Of a stretch of 64,000 nt of DNA, positions 1-11,472 are shown piece by piece. The position numbers and the translations under genes were made by a program. Numbering within the stretch: the stretch's first letter is position 1; each line of letters begins with the position of its first letter. Source of the DNA: Strobilurus pachycystidiatus (taxonomy: Eukaryota; Basidiomycota; Agaricomycetes; Agaricales; Physalacriaceae); contig JAHLMK010000012.1 in NCBI GenBank assembly GCA_019915135.1, forward strand, positions 930,001-994,000. Reading direction: 5' to 3'. A model generated the notes under the pieces. The model worked only from the letters and a program-made list of their open reading frames with translations. It ran no database searches and was not told the DNA's origin.

Positions 1-1175
1 GTTTCCCTCGTCCTGGTCGGACGAAGGGGCTGGTGCCGGCTTCCCGGGCTTGGGCTTGGGCGGGATCAAACCTGTGCAAAGAGAAAGGCATCAGCGACTG
101 TTCGCAAAACACCAAACCCCCCCCCCCCCCAGGGGAGACCCCACTCCTCTGAGTGGGGACGCCCAAAAACGCTCCCCCTCCCCTACGGGAGGGTCCTACC
201 CCCGCCGCGAAGGCAAGAGAGAGAGGAAAGCGTCCCCTCAGCGGGGTCTGCTGAACCGGAAAGTACCTCCCCCTCCCGGGAAGGACACTCCCCCCCCCCC
301 CCTACGGGGAGACTGGCGACTGCAGGCAACGACGTCCCCCCTTCCTGCGAAGGGAGCCGCCCACCCTACCGGTGAACGGACTGGAACACCCCCTCTCCTG
401 GCGAGAGGGAAGCCCGAAAAAAGGCGGGGGGGAGCACCCCAGGCGGCACTGCGCCGCCCCGACCCCTACGGGCCCCCCCCTTCTGGAGAGAAGAAATACA
501 CTCACCCTGCACTGCAGCTGACTGTCGCCGCGTCTTGATCGCCGCTAGGTCTAACCTGCGGGCGGGGGTGAACTTCCCCGACGCGGCGCTTTCCCCCGCA
601 GGGACCCCCCCAGTTCGCCCCGAGTGGTCCGCGGACCCCCGAAGAGTTCTGGTGAAATCGCTGATGGGCTGGGCGCGCGTGCCAGGCGAGAAGACTGGTG
701 GCGGAAGCAAGGCGGCTCCCGGACCGGTGCCGAAACAAACCTTCGCCTTGACAGGTTCGCCGGGCTGTCCGGACGCTTCTGAACCCTGCGGAATGGGCGA
801 CTCCTGATTGGCTCCTCGGCGAGCGTTGGACTGGAGGGCGCCCGGGCTGAACTGCTCGATGTCGTCCCGCGGCTCGTCCGCAAACTGCTCGACTGGTGAC
901 GATGACCTTGCGTCGTCCTCCTCGGCCGCCTGGACCATGTCGGCCACGGAGTACGCCTCGTCGCCGCTGTCGCTCGCTGCCCCGTCCGCGCTGTCCACGG
1001 CGGGCACGTCCTTGCGCTTCGTCTTCCTCTTGTCGAGGGTCCTGCTGACCGCCTGGTACCTATCGTCGTCCAGGCTCGTCAGCGGGGCCGTCCTCGCCGT
1101 CCTCGCCCTCGTCGCGCGAGCAGGCGGCTGATAGTCGTCGTCGTCACCCAAAACGGGCTTGATCCTAGGAGGCAT
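1..1175 (-). CDS. Hypothetical acidic/basic low-complexity protein, 3' part outside the window
   Basis: Product not recognised. Seen: a first exon from 1175 to 506 starting MPPRIKPVLGDDDDY, then an intron (donor GTGAGT at 505, acceptor TTTGCACAG ending at 72) and a second exon running off the window edge. The join is in frame and continues into a Pro/Lys-rich stretch (PPKPKPGKPAPAP). The protein is rich in Arg, Ser, Asp and Ala, with a KRKTKRKD-like basic patch near residue 60 and no domain I can name, so it looks largely disordered. In-frame codons also extend upstream of the chosen ATG (WLEQQDRLKRLGL) without another ATG, so an earlier exon with its acceptor near 1240 is possible. The function is unknown. 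Confidence 0.5.
72..505 (-). other. Long GC-rich intron packed with short hairpins
   Basis: This 434 bp intron is about eight times the usual length in this window. It is built of runs of C interrupted by short C-rich/G-rich stem-loops of the form CCCC(T)NNN(G)GGG, for example around 142-160, 171-192, 237-247, 291-311 and 466-476. The motif CCCTACGGG recurs three times. Such GC-cluster hairpins are known from fungal mitochondrial genomes; whether these have that origin is inference. Confidence 0.5.
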
Positions 1176-1550
1176 CCCTCGTAAGCCGAGTCGTTTGAGG
1201 CGGTCTTGCTGCTCCAACCACGGTTGGATTTCCAGTCGCTCTAAGCAATTGAACCACGGTCAAATCGAACGTCGCCTGGGTATCCAAGGGTCCAAAGAAG
1301 TAGAACCCAGACTGGCAATGCTTGCGTTCGCAGTCGCTGGGTACCCGAAAACTGAGATGATGACCGTGAGCGAGAAAGAAGCGCGTTCTCGATCACGTGA
1401 GACGTTCTCTGATCTTGCACAAAACAGCGCCTCGATTCCTCCTTCCCGCGCCAGCTCCCTCAAGGCTTCCATGACCCTACAGCCTTGTTTCAGGCGGCGA
1501 GTTTATCTTGACATGTCGCACAATTCTCATTGACGCTTTCCTTTACAGGA

Positions 1551-1883
1551 TTCATCTCTATCGGATGAAGTTCATTCGGAGAAAGTACGTCCGCCCGTCA
1601 TTGTCTCATATTGGCACTGAAACAGGACACTACTGAGAGCGGAGCAGACGATAGTGTCCTAGACATCTTACCTGGGCGTCGCATGGATCTCGGAAAGCAC
1701 TCTGTTCTGCGAGTTCTGGCTCCGGTATACGCCAAATTTGAGAAAGTCGAGCTTGAGACATTCGAAAGTGAAGAGGCTTTTGCGCTGCTCAATATAAAGA
1801 GCATAGATTTGGGCATTGTCACATCAGATGGTCTTCGCGAGGATCTTGCTGCGGACCTTACGGGAGTGTCAGTCAACACGTAG
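1551..1883 (+). pseudogene. Orphan C-terminal exon of the NTPase-REase family
   Basis: An open frame ending at a TAG at 1881-1883 encodes the family's last-exon module: LPGRRMDLGKHSVLRVLAPV, then an acidic stretch and a LREDLAADLTG-like end. It matches the final exon of copy B (14523-14891) almost residue for residue over the LPGRR...LRV block. A splice-acceptor-like TTTCCTTTACAG ends at 1550. No P-loop, REase-like domain or other family exon lies upstream on this strand, where 1218-1550 shows nothing recognisable. I read this as the 3' remnant of a lost family member, not a functional gene. Confidence 0.6.
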
Positions 1884-2192
1884 TTGACTTTTACTGTCAG
1901 CCGTATGCCATGGTGGAAAGTTTTCTCGGCAGCCAATGATATCTGAATTCTATATCAGCTTTGTCCGTAAGTCCTTACACGGGGGCATTGGTCACACTGT
2001 CTGCGAATTTTGGTGAAAAGTGTCAGCTTTGATGGAGTCTGCCGTTGGCAGACTAAAAACATGGGCAATGTGCTCGCTATCATGTCATGTATCATACATT
2101 GCAACTAAATAATATGTATCTCAATCCTTTCTACAGCTACATTATGTCTGCGTACTTCGACAATTCTATGGACTACAAGAATGTGTCAATGA

Positions 2193-5100
2193 CTAAACGT
2201 CCGTCATTTCTACGTCGGTGTCTTCCGATTCCACTGTCGTCGACTCCGATTCCGAGTCTCCATCCCAAATTGACCTCTGTACCCGCCTTCCCCTCTGTGT
2301 TACCCCTTTCTTTTTATTCGGCTGCTTATTGGCTTCATCGCCCGCCTTCCTCTTTCTCTTTGCCCTTTGACCAGCATTGTAGTTGTCCACCCTGCGACGA
2401 GCCTTCTCTGCGTAGGCTTTCCGATAGTCTGCTAGAGCATTATTTGAATGCTCCTTAGCAGTAAGGGATTTGAATTTATCGTGTCTCAAGGTGGCCAAAG
2501 GGTGCTTGTCTAAATCCTTGGGTACGAGCTCTCGTCGTAATGTCGTAGCGAATGAACCGTCAGCATTCCTGTCAAAGGGCACCGATGGCCACGCACACAA
2601 GACCCGTAGCAGGTGGCACTTCCCGGTTCCTGGGGTCGGCGCTCCCAGCAGTCCATTCTCTAGTAATGCGCATGTCTGTTCAGGAAGGTCCGAAGACCAT
2701 ACAGGAGGGTGGTCCTGTGTAAGGTGAGGACAACATACAAATAGGATAAAATGTCGAATGCTCGCTCACCTTCACATTCCTGAAACGGAAGAAATTGCTC
2801 GGCGTGACGGATTTGATAGCGTTGGTGATTTTTTCAGAATTCATGCGTTGCCGCATGTGGCGATCAAACTTTGCTTGCACGGCGACCCACATGTAAGACA
2901 CATCAGTACTGTTGAACTTCTGCAGCTTCAACTGGAACAACAGATCGGGTCCCATGTAAATTCCTGGGAAGAGCATCGCCGCAGGCGTCTTCAGAGAATG
3001 CTGGATGAAGTCGTGCGTTCCAAGTGGTTCTGGAACGTAGACGCCACCCTCCAATCTGAAGTGCGCATTGCCGCCATTGTTGGCATTGTATCCCAGAGGG
3101 CCCGAAAATCCAGGACGCCAACCACTCGCGACGTGTGGGTCAGAAGTATAAGCTAAGCGAGAAAAATGATATTTTCCCAGCAATTTGCCTTGCGAATTAG
3201 GAAGGTGGTGCGTGGTGACGAGGGAGGCGTAGTATGAGCCCAAGTCTCGAAGTTCGTCGCTGTCCTCGTCTTCAGGGATGATTGGGATGACGGGCTTCAC
3301 TTTCCCCTTCCTGTCAACTTTGGGCAACTTCGCCTTACGAGGTTTTTCAGGCGACACTGGCACCTCAGGCTTGGGTTTAGGAGCGGGAGGAATGTAGATT
3401 TCGAAGACATCGGAAAGAGGTCGAGGCTTCTCAAAGGCAGAGGCAAAGTAGAAGGCAAGCAGATTCTCGAACATGTTGTTGTCATCTATGTGCATGGAGA
3501 TGTTTGATTGGATATGTTCGAAAAGCGAAGAATAGAAGTGCTCCTGAGGCTGCCGGCGCTGCCAGGTCTGAGCCCGAGGGGCAGACGGGTGGTGATTCAG
3601 TGAGCTAAGTATGGCAAACATCACCAAGGGCTCGCTGATTCGCAACTCATGGTGCGGGGAGCCATTTATAAGGAGACCAATCCCGAGACGAAGAAACTTC
3701 TGAGTTGCCTGAGTAAGCGATTCTGGAGCAATGCCTCGGATGAACCATTTGGTGATGTCACCGACGAGAGAATTCATGTCGGAGGGATCTACATGTTTGT
3801 CAAGCGCCAGCCGTTTGCGAAAGGAAAGCAGCTCACCAAGTGCCTGAACCGGTATACATTCGATGAGTGGCGGGTGAACGTCTTTAACGCTCATCGAGAA
3901 CTCGTCATGATGACTGTCATGACAGTCTTGAGGCTCGAACCCACCAGCTTTGATGACGAACATGTTCAAGAGGCTATTCGGGTCCTGGAAGCGATTCTGA
4001 AGTAAATATTGAATGAACGCAGCTGTCCATCAATGCCTATAGTATTCTCAGTTTTGGGCCGATTATAGCTAGCGCAAAACTCACCGTCCTCGTAGCCATA
4101 AGAACATTCTTTTGAGTAATATCTCCGTTTGCTTCGGAAGACCGTACGTGAGGGAAGGGGGAAGAAATTGGTGAACGTATTGCTGCTGTGATCCTCTCTC
4201 TTCGAAGGTTCCCGTGGCAACGAGTTCTTCAAATTGTCCATATTTCGCCATGAACGAACGAAGATTCGACTGAATATGGAGTTTCGAAAGACCAGATCCT
4301 GATATGATAAGATGGCCCTTTGCGAAGTCATTGTCGAACGCGAAGTGGGTAGCAATCCTTTTCAGTAATGGTCTCGTCCAGCGCTGTGGTGTAGTATCAT
4401 CCACACTGGAATCGAGAGTTTCGTCCGACGTATCCACGTTCATGACATCGTCCTCAACCTCGGAGTCGGACACCTGGCCATCGTCAGAGTATTGAGACTC
4501 TTCATCTGTGGGCGTAAATTTGTGCACATTGTGAGCTGCCCGCTTCGCAACGTCCGCAGACACGGACATCTGTTCATGGTGGGAATCAACAGCTGTCCAC
4601 ACAAACGACGATTCAGGCTCCAAAGGCTGAGGGGCAGAGATGTCGGGAGGAACGCTGTCCTCTGGATCGGCAAGGAAGGCGTCCGGCAGATAATTAGCTG
4701 CCTCTTGGGCTTCGTCGATGACAATCGGAAGGCCGACGTGGCAACCTTGCGGTTTGCCCAACAGCTTGGCAATGTGTCGGGAGACTTTATCGATGGAGAA
4801 ATTGAGAGGCTCGGGATTTCCGAAATTCTCGGGAAGGTATAGTTGCGATAGAGTCGCAAAAACGTCGGAAATCCCTGGCAGCTCCAGAAGATCTGGCTGT
4901 ATTTGGAGGAGCAGCCACCTCCTCCTGGCTTCGGGAAGGTGACGTTCTTCCACGGTGGAAAGAGCTCTCAAATAACAAGCAAACAGCTCGAGTCTCGCCC
5001 GAAGGACACAGAGCAACATGATTTCTGCAATCTTGCTGTTCATCACCTCCTGCTCTCTATCCCACTGGTTGAGATTCTTGACAACGAGGTGGCTCTTGAG

Positions 5101-5890
5101 CAGATACTGATAGCAGTCATAGATATCCCGAGAACCGATTTGTGGTGTCAGACTGTTTGTTGCAGAATCGGGTTTTCTGCACGTGAAGTATAGCCCGTAT
5201 TCAAGGCAGAGTGCTTCTAGGCATATTCTGGTCTTTCCCGACCCAGAAGCGTTGATGAAATGGCTGAGTAATGTCAGCTGGAAGAAGTTGATAGAGAGGC
5301 GCATACGTACCAGTGTCGCATACTAAGGTTAGGCAGTAATTTCTGTGCTAGTTCCGACAGCTCCTGGTTTCCAGATGCGCCCAGACGATGCAGAAGGAGA
5401 CTGGGAGATTCGTCGTTCTTCAGTCTGGGCAGTCCGAGGTGACGAAAGTGTTCAGAGTCACGAGGCTCTATACCTTTCCAATCTTCGTAGCCAGTCCATA
5501 GAGGAAGTTCAAGCGTGTTGAACTTCGCCTTCAACGTCTGGTGGAAGAGGTCCAAGAAATCTCTGGCAGCGTCTTGCGTTGGCACTCGATCCAACGGTCC
5601 TGATCCAATCTGAGTAGTAGTGTATATCCCCTGTCCAAATAGGAGACCGTCAACTACGTTTGAGTCAGTATGGCTGCGCATGAGAGCTGTTATAGCGGAC
5701 GCTTACCGAAATCTTGGGTCCATGTATTCTGATCCTTTTGGACTTTCCTGGTGAGGATTTGGACACTCTCAGGAGGAAGAGCTCTCGCGATGGCAAGGCG
5801 CTTGGCCGATGTGTCAAATCTGGGATCCAGTGGGTAGTACTCGACTAATTTACGAGCGAAGGTGTGAAAGACATGCTCAAAGTCCGACAT
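2193..5890 (-). CDS. Copy A: P-loop NTPase with intact-looking REase domain (Crinkler/RHS-like)
   Basis: About 1,150 residues in five exons. Exon 1 starts at 5890 (MSDFEHVFHTFARKLVEYY). The third exon opens just before the Walker A motif (FINASGSGKTR, near residue 185); Walker B is IVIDEAQ, followed by a roughly 100-residue acidic Ser/Asp insertion. The NTPase ends at WLRGR, where an intron falls. The C-terminal domain has SEPLVMFA, then FENLLAFYF, GPDLLF and MWVAVQAKF, which fit the E, D and QxK positions of a PD-(D/E)xK nuclease. The next intron is GTGAGC to ACACAG (about 2772-2715). The last exon carries GKCHLLRVLCAW and a Lys/Arg-rich, NLS-like tail (AKRKRKAG, NKKKG) before an acidic end. 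Crinkler/RHS proteins with this NTPase-nuclease order are described as nuclear effectors or transposon-derived proteins; the role here is unknown. Copy C is the closest relative. Confidence 0.75.
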
Positions 5891-6389
5891 TGTGATAAGG
5901 GCGATGAGAGATGGAAGTGTGAAGGATGTGGGACATACGCTGTAGCATTCTCAAGCTTTATACAAGTTGATTGTGGCGACTTTCTCCCTTACGACATCCT
6001 TGAACAATAACAATCCCCGATTCGTCTGAAAGCCTCAGCGCCGGGGTTAGGAGTCAAATGAAGAACAAAAGCTATACTCACGATGTACGTAGCCTTATAG
6101 ATCCGTCGATGTTAGCTGTGTTGCCAGGGTACTCAATGTCATAACTACGTTCTATCAGTGGGAACCCCGGCCTGATCAGTGCAATTGGCTGGACTTGGAA
6201 GTCGCTGTCAGACCTTGTCTACGCGTGGCCAGGCCAAGCCTTCAAGGAGAAGCTTAGCGAGTAATCTCGTCGGCAAGCCTGTAGTCAGCGTGTGGGCCAA
6301 CCTTCACGCGTCACGTCGGACACATCATTCTTCGACTGGCTGCCGGCACTGGGCAGCGCTCGCTCAATGTGATATGCGCCATACGATTA

Positions 6390-6989
6390 GGGTTGGCGGG
6401 ATGGTCGAGGTTGATTTTCGCATTTTACCAATATCGTGCCCATTAATCGAGGCAGTCACCCGTTCAAATACCATATGTATCACTTCATTTAAGCAAGTTC
6501 CTGGTTTATAGAGAGTCCGGAGAGCATCAAACATGCATTAGACCAGGCTAAATCAAGGGTAAACTACGTCTATGGAGCAGAGGAGCCATGTGGATTGAGG
6601 GAGGTATCTTGGTGATCTGCTCCAGCCATTTCAGAAGACTAGGAGTGGTCTTGTATACTTCATTGGGAGGTGAATATGATATCCACAGAGTATCTGTGAG
6701 TATTGTGCCAAGAAAGAGACAAGTGGCGTAGGATTTAAAAGAGTCACGTGATGAGATCACTTCACGCCACATGCTGAATTCACTGGAACCCGATCTCGTA
6801 GCTCTCCCAGAAGTTGTGTGGCTACTCATACTGCGTATTTATGAGGGACTTGATTTCCCTGAAGGCAATGAAAGAGAAAAAACCCAATTCAATACCTGCC
6901 TTTTGCCGGAATTGAACTGAGGATGTGCCGATTGGGACAGCAAAATTGGTGTAAAAATCCAAATTCAACCTCGACCATCCCGCTTACGC
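6390..6989. mobile_element. 600 bp MITE-like element with TA target duplication
   Basis: The two ends are inverted repeats of about 45 bp. The left end begins GGGTTGGCGGGATGGTCGAG and the right end, read on the other strand, begins GCGTAAGCGGGATGGTCGAG. The similarity continues through a GTTGA(A/T)TTT block to an ATTTT...ACCAAT block with small gaps. TA dinucleotides flank the element at 6388-6389 and 6990-6991, the signature of Tc1/mariner-type integration. The interior has no transposase; a 93-codon minus-strand ORF (6548-6829) has no recognisable motif. It sits in the 1.6 kb between divergent copies A and B. Confidence 0.7.
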
Positions 6990-8863
6990 TACATACGATG
7001 CGCGGTCGGTGGCTGTCTTATCTTCGGGGGAAGGGTCACGCGGTGGGTAGCTTGAAAGTGTACATGGCTCACAGCAGTCTCACAGCTCTCGTTCAATACT
7101 AGCGTTTGATGTGATGCATTGACGCTTCTGGAAGGGCCAGTGGGTTGTGGGAAGTCGTGAAGACTTCTCGTTTGCGCGGAAATGTGAGACGAGTTGTCTC
7201 AAAACAATTGGAACTGCGTGGCTGCGTGGGAGATAACACAAACCGTACGGCGTACGCGTCCGTCCTGCGTCCGTCAGTGCGTCACCCGCCCTGGTGGTAC
7301 TTAAGTATTTGCCAAATTTAAATTAGCGCAAGACCCGGGGGCCGGCAGGGCGGCAGCCGGCTGGGCAAGGCTGCACGTGCACGTGGGAGGGCAGCAGACT
7401 GCAGACGTCCCATTGTCCAACACTGACACCAACAGTGACTGCGAAAGTGGTTGCCTATCTATGTATTCAGAGCTCTACAAACGCTTCTCTTCTGTCGAAA
7501 ACATCGCTTCTGCCTCTCGGCTTCTCTCTACGCTGCGGTCGCTCTCAAGCGATGACATAGCATTCACCAACGAGGACACTTGTCTCCAGTTTTTACGAAA
7601 TCACCCGTTATCGCATGAGATCCTTCGAGACGCTTTCAGTGACCAGTCCCTGGCATGCCTGGAAAGAACTTGTCAGTAAAAATCAGCTTCAATCATGAAT
7701 ACTAATCAGATCCCAACATATCAGCTTTACTGTCCGCTGATCCTGTTCATGAACACTGGTCAGACCGACCACAGCTTGCAGCGACTCGGGATCGATTACA
7801 GGAAATCAAGGCTTGTTTCGCGGAATCCAGATTTCCTCTCACTGTCTGGCCGGGCGTAACAGAGTCGTCTACTTCGGAAGCGCCGAACCCCTCCTGTCAA
7901 CAAACAGACACTGATCTCATAGCCCACGTTCGCAATTTGGGCATCCCTGTGCTTTCTGGCTTGCCCCTACTTCTCCTTCTTGATCTCGGCGGCTTTTCGC
8001 GCGACAAGGTACTCTCGAAACGAGTGCAGGGTTTGTTCGATGGTAGAAATAAGTAAGCATCATTCGCCTAATCGTATTGTGCTACTTGACAACAGGCTGC
8101 AGATTTCTCGTCAATGTATCGGGAGCTGGAAAGACGCGGCTTCTATACGAAGGTCTCTGCTTGAACTTGGGGATAATATTACCTGCCTTTTTGGACTACA
8201 CCGATCTCGGGGGCCCGCAACTCCAATTAATGGTAAAGAAATATCACAGGGACAATGGTTGGCCTCGCTATTGGGTTCTGGCGTATATTCGCCACCAGAG
8301 GCAGAATATATTCACTCGCGGGCCCATCGTTCGGCCAGCGAGATTCTCCTGATGCGCCTGTTGGTTCTAGAGGCATTCTTGGAGAGTGGTGCACCTGAAG
8401 ATGATGATAGAGAAAGGTTTTGGTTGTGCTATCAGTTGAACGAGGCTCTTGTGCACCCCCGATACAACAATTCCATGGGCGACCTGATGAGTAAAATCAG
8501 ACATTGGTACGCCGAAAACTGGTTCCTCGACGACGCAATTCACCACACGCTGGAAAACATCTTTGCGTTATGGCCGCCATCGTCTTCGAAGCCTCTATAC
8601 ATCGTTGTCGATGAAGCCAACGCGGTCGGGCGTCCTCTCCCATATCTTCGTGGTGCCGTGGGTGAAGAGTCGGGACATCCACTCTTGAAGGAAATTCTAC
8701 GCGTATGGCAGGGCCACACCAGAGACTTTGACGTTGCCTTTATTGTCGCCGGGACCGAGATCGACGAGAAGTTCTTTCCGCCAGACGATCCCGAGTGGAA
8801 TACATATTCCTGGACGTCAGACACTGGCAGTTTCGTCGAGTGCCCGTCTCTCCACAGAGCCTA

Positions 8864-9746
8864 TGTTACGACCTGATCCCGCCGTGACAAGGACTCGCTC
8901 ACGATGGCGCGCCTCTACGCTCCAACCGTGGCTTTCCTGCGGGCACAACACGCATATCTCCGGGACGCTTCCGTCCAGTCGCTTGGGAGGGATCGCGGAG
9001 GACCTCGACGGATGCTCCTCCGTATCGCCCAGAGAGTGAACACCCAGGAGACCCCGTCTCCTGGTGTCGCGCGCTTCATCGGACCCGATCCGAGATGTGG
9101 CGCATTGAGATCCTTCGTTCGAGGAGTGGGGGGCGATACCGGAGTCACCGAGGGAGGGCATGGGGGGAGCCCTTGCTCAGAGGGAGTCAGAGTATCCGGC
9201 AAGAGAATGCGGAAGGAAACTTGATAAGGACGAAGTCTGACTATCTACTACAAAGAGCGTCTGTATTTATACGTCGACCTCTTGATGAATAACTCCTCTT
9301 CTCGAAGGTTCCGTCGGGAGCGCTCCCGACGCGTCGGGAGCGATGTGCTGCGGTAGCGCATGGTACCTTTGATCGAGCAAGGAAGGCGCGCTAGATCGAG
9401 CACCGCTGATTGGACGATGGGCGGGATAAGGCGGGATGAAGCGGGATAGGGCGGGCCGCCGCCCATGCCATGCGGGACTGATCAGAAGATAGCGATCATT
9501 GAGTCATTCCTCGACCCAATGGGGCGTCGCTCGTACGGAGTGGCGGGAATCGAGGGAGGCGGCCGACGGATGTGACGTTGGTCCGGCTAGCGAGGCGCGG
9601 CGAGGCGCGTAGGGATCTGATCGCGTTCCATCGGCAACTCCCGTGATGGCGCGACCTGTTCTTCGGGATAAGTTCTCTCCTGTGTGGCGCACCCAATCTA
9701 TAGTTCGTGCGCGATCTCGTGACAGGTCCACGACCGAGTCATGACA
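8864..9746 (-). repeat. LTR (3' LTR in element orientation)
   Basis: This is an 883 bp copy of the repeat at 12494-13376, offset by 3,630 bp. It contains a perfect 18-bp palindrome (9313-9330, GTCGGGAGCGCTCCCGAC) followed by a second GTCGGGAGCG, and a short GGCGGGAT(A/G)A tandem array at about 9418-9456. Both lie in the U3 part. Confidence 0.85.
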
Positions 9747-9759
9747 ATATCCCCTCTTT
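9747..9759 (-). other. Polypurine tract
   Basis: On the minus strand the 13 bases before the 3' LTR are AAAGAGGGGATAT. They are purine-rich and abut the LTR, as expected for the plus-strand primer. This supports minus-strand orientation of the element. Confidence 0.65.
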
Positions 9760-10534
9760 AAGTTTCTCGTCCCGAGAAACGTAAGAGGAGCTTCCGTGGG
9801 CAGCGCCTTTTCGATTTTGGGAAAGGACCAAGTCCGAGTCGGACATTCAGTCGAGTCATCCCCAACGTGACGGGCGTCATACTCCTGGGGATTCTCTGGG
9901 GAATCCCCCGTCCAGTGCTGATTTTGGTGGAGACCGAAAGTTTAATGGACAAGGGCCCGCACGTTCGTTGGTTTCTTGATACGAGCCCAAGGCTGTGCGC
10001 TTCTTTTAGCTGTGACTTCTTTCGGGTACAATGCGGGTCCCTGGATTTGAGTGGGTTACAGGCGCGTTCGTCACATGGCCGTGCACGCCTCTTCACGCCG
10101 GGAGGCCTCTCCGCTTGGTATAGGACAGTCCGAATAGAGTGGTGGCGTAGGCATCCCGTCGTACTCCAGCGATTTCCCGACGCCTGATTTCGTCAAGGCG
10201 CCTTATCAATGATCGCCGTTCCCTAGAGATCTGTTTGGAACGCCGCGCGCTCAGACCCCGATGTCGTTAACTTCTGCCGATGGCATTTTCTCATACTGGA
10301 TCGTCCTTTTCGAGGACGGTAATTTCCTAATCCAGCGGAAGTTCTTAGCGCGCCTCCGTCGAATATATGTCGAGAATCCGGTTCGTCCCAACTGTCCAAA
10401 GCTTAAAGTTTTCTGATTCGGGAATCGTCCTGATTCTGGGGGATGGGAAGGTAATTCCCGGCAGGGCCTCCAGGAAGGGATTGGAGTACAAAAACTCTTT
10501 CTGCGTCCAATTCCTTCCTCATTCCTTTCCTGCC

Positions 10535-11472
10535 ATGTCGTCCGTGTCTTCGTTGTTGCGCTCGCCCACTCGCTCGCCCGCTCCTCCGCGGGTGTCTACC
10601 CCTCGTCGTTTGAGCACTCTCTTCGTGTCGGCCCCGCTGGTGGTCAACGGAATTCGTTTGCTGTCCCGGGACGGTTTCCTGGTTTGGGTACGAGGTGATA
10701 TTGCTCGCCCTTCACCCGCGATCGTGGAGGCCTGGTCGCGCTGCGTCGGTTGCATAACCGAGGCCCTCCGAATGGCCTCGACATCGTCGAAAGAGATTAC
10801 TGATCCCTTGGTATGGGCTTCACTAGTAAGCCTCTTTTCCTTTTGGCCCCGAGGTTGGTTTTAACGGAGTCGTTTTCCTAGTTCGTCCTGTTTCGCTCAT
10901 CGATCGCACATTTGGGGAAGGTGTTCTTTCGTCCGCCCTTGTCGTGGTGGGCTTTGACGCGCCCGTCTCCTTCGGCTACCCTGCGGGCGTTCTCGACCTG
11001 TGCTTGGCTCCTGTTCGCCCCTCACGGTGTGGTTTTCGTCTATCGCCTCGCGATACTTTACTAACCGGGATGTTTTCCTTGGACTTTTTTTTTTTTAGTC
11101 AATGCCTTTCCTGGGTCGGCGCCGGACACGACGATGTACTGTGTCGACGCCTTCGACCTCATCCTTCGCTATCTTTGGGATCACCTCTCCATCCGTCGCC
11201 TCATCGCCATCCTTTGGGCGTCGGAGCGGGATCCGGCCATTGCCGCCTGTTTTCATGAGTTCATGACTGCGGAGGAGACCCCAGGATCGGCGACCCGTTG
11301 GAACATGACTTTTGAGGAGTGGTCCCGGTCGATGGACTCGGCGCAGGGTTGGTGAGGGATGTGGTCGCTTCGAGGGGATGTCGTGGGGATTTTTTGAATG
11401 CATAGGTACGGGCATGGACCCAATACGTCTTCGATAGTAGTTCTCGATCCGCGCCTCTTGTACTTTTTATAA
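10535..11472 (+). CDS. Putative intron-containing gene on the strand opposite to the retrotransposon
   Basis: From an ATG at 10535 after a pyrimidine-rich leader, an open frame (MSSVSSLLRSPTRSPAPPRV) can be joined through three introns: 10826-10881 (GTAAGC/CTAG), 11027-11098 (GTGTGG/TTTAG, with a perfect TACTAAC branch point) and 11352-11405 (GTGAGG/ATAG). It ends at 11470-11472, about 250 residues in all. The third exon has a plausible globular stretch (MYCVDAFDLILRYLWDH, then WNMTFEEWS). No family recognised. The strand is opposite to element transcription, so its introns would survive retrotransposition. The second donor is weak and the model is tentative. Confidence 0.35.

Noticed and set aside
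50..538. 162-codon Pro-rich plus-strand ORF at the left edge
   Set aside because: It is a reading through the hairpin-rich intron of the opposite-strand gene; codon use reflects C-runs rather than protein.
6548..6829. 93-codon ORF inside the MITE as a possible transposase
   Set aside because: Too short and without a DDE/D pattern or helix-turn-helix; the element is better seen as non-autonomous.
9747..9770. tRNA-type primer-binding site next to the left LTR (plus-strand orientation of the element)
   Set aside because: The sequence lacks a TGG start and is pyrimidine-rich; its complement is a good polypurine tract, so the element is on the minus strand.
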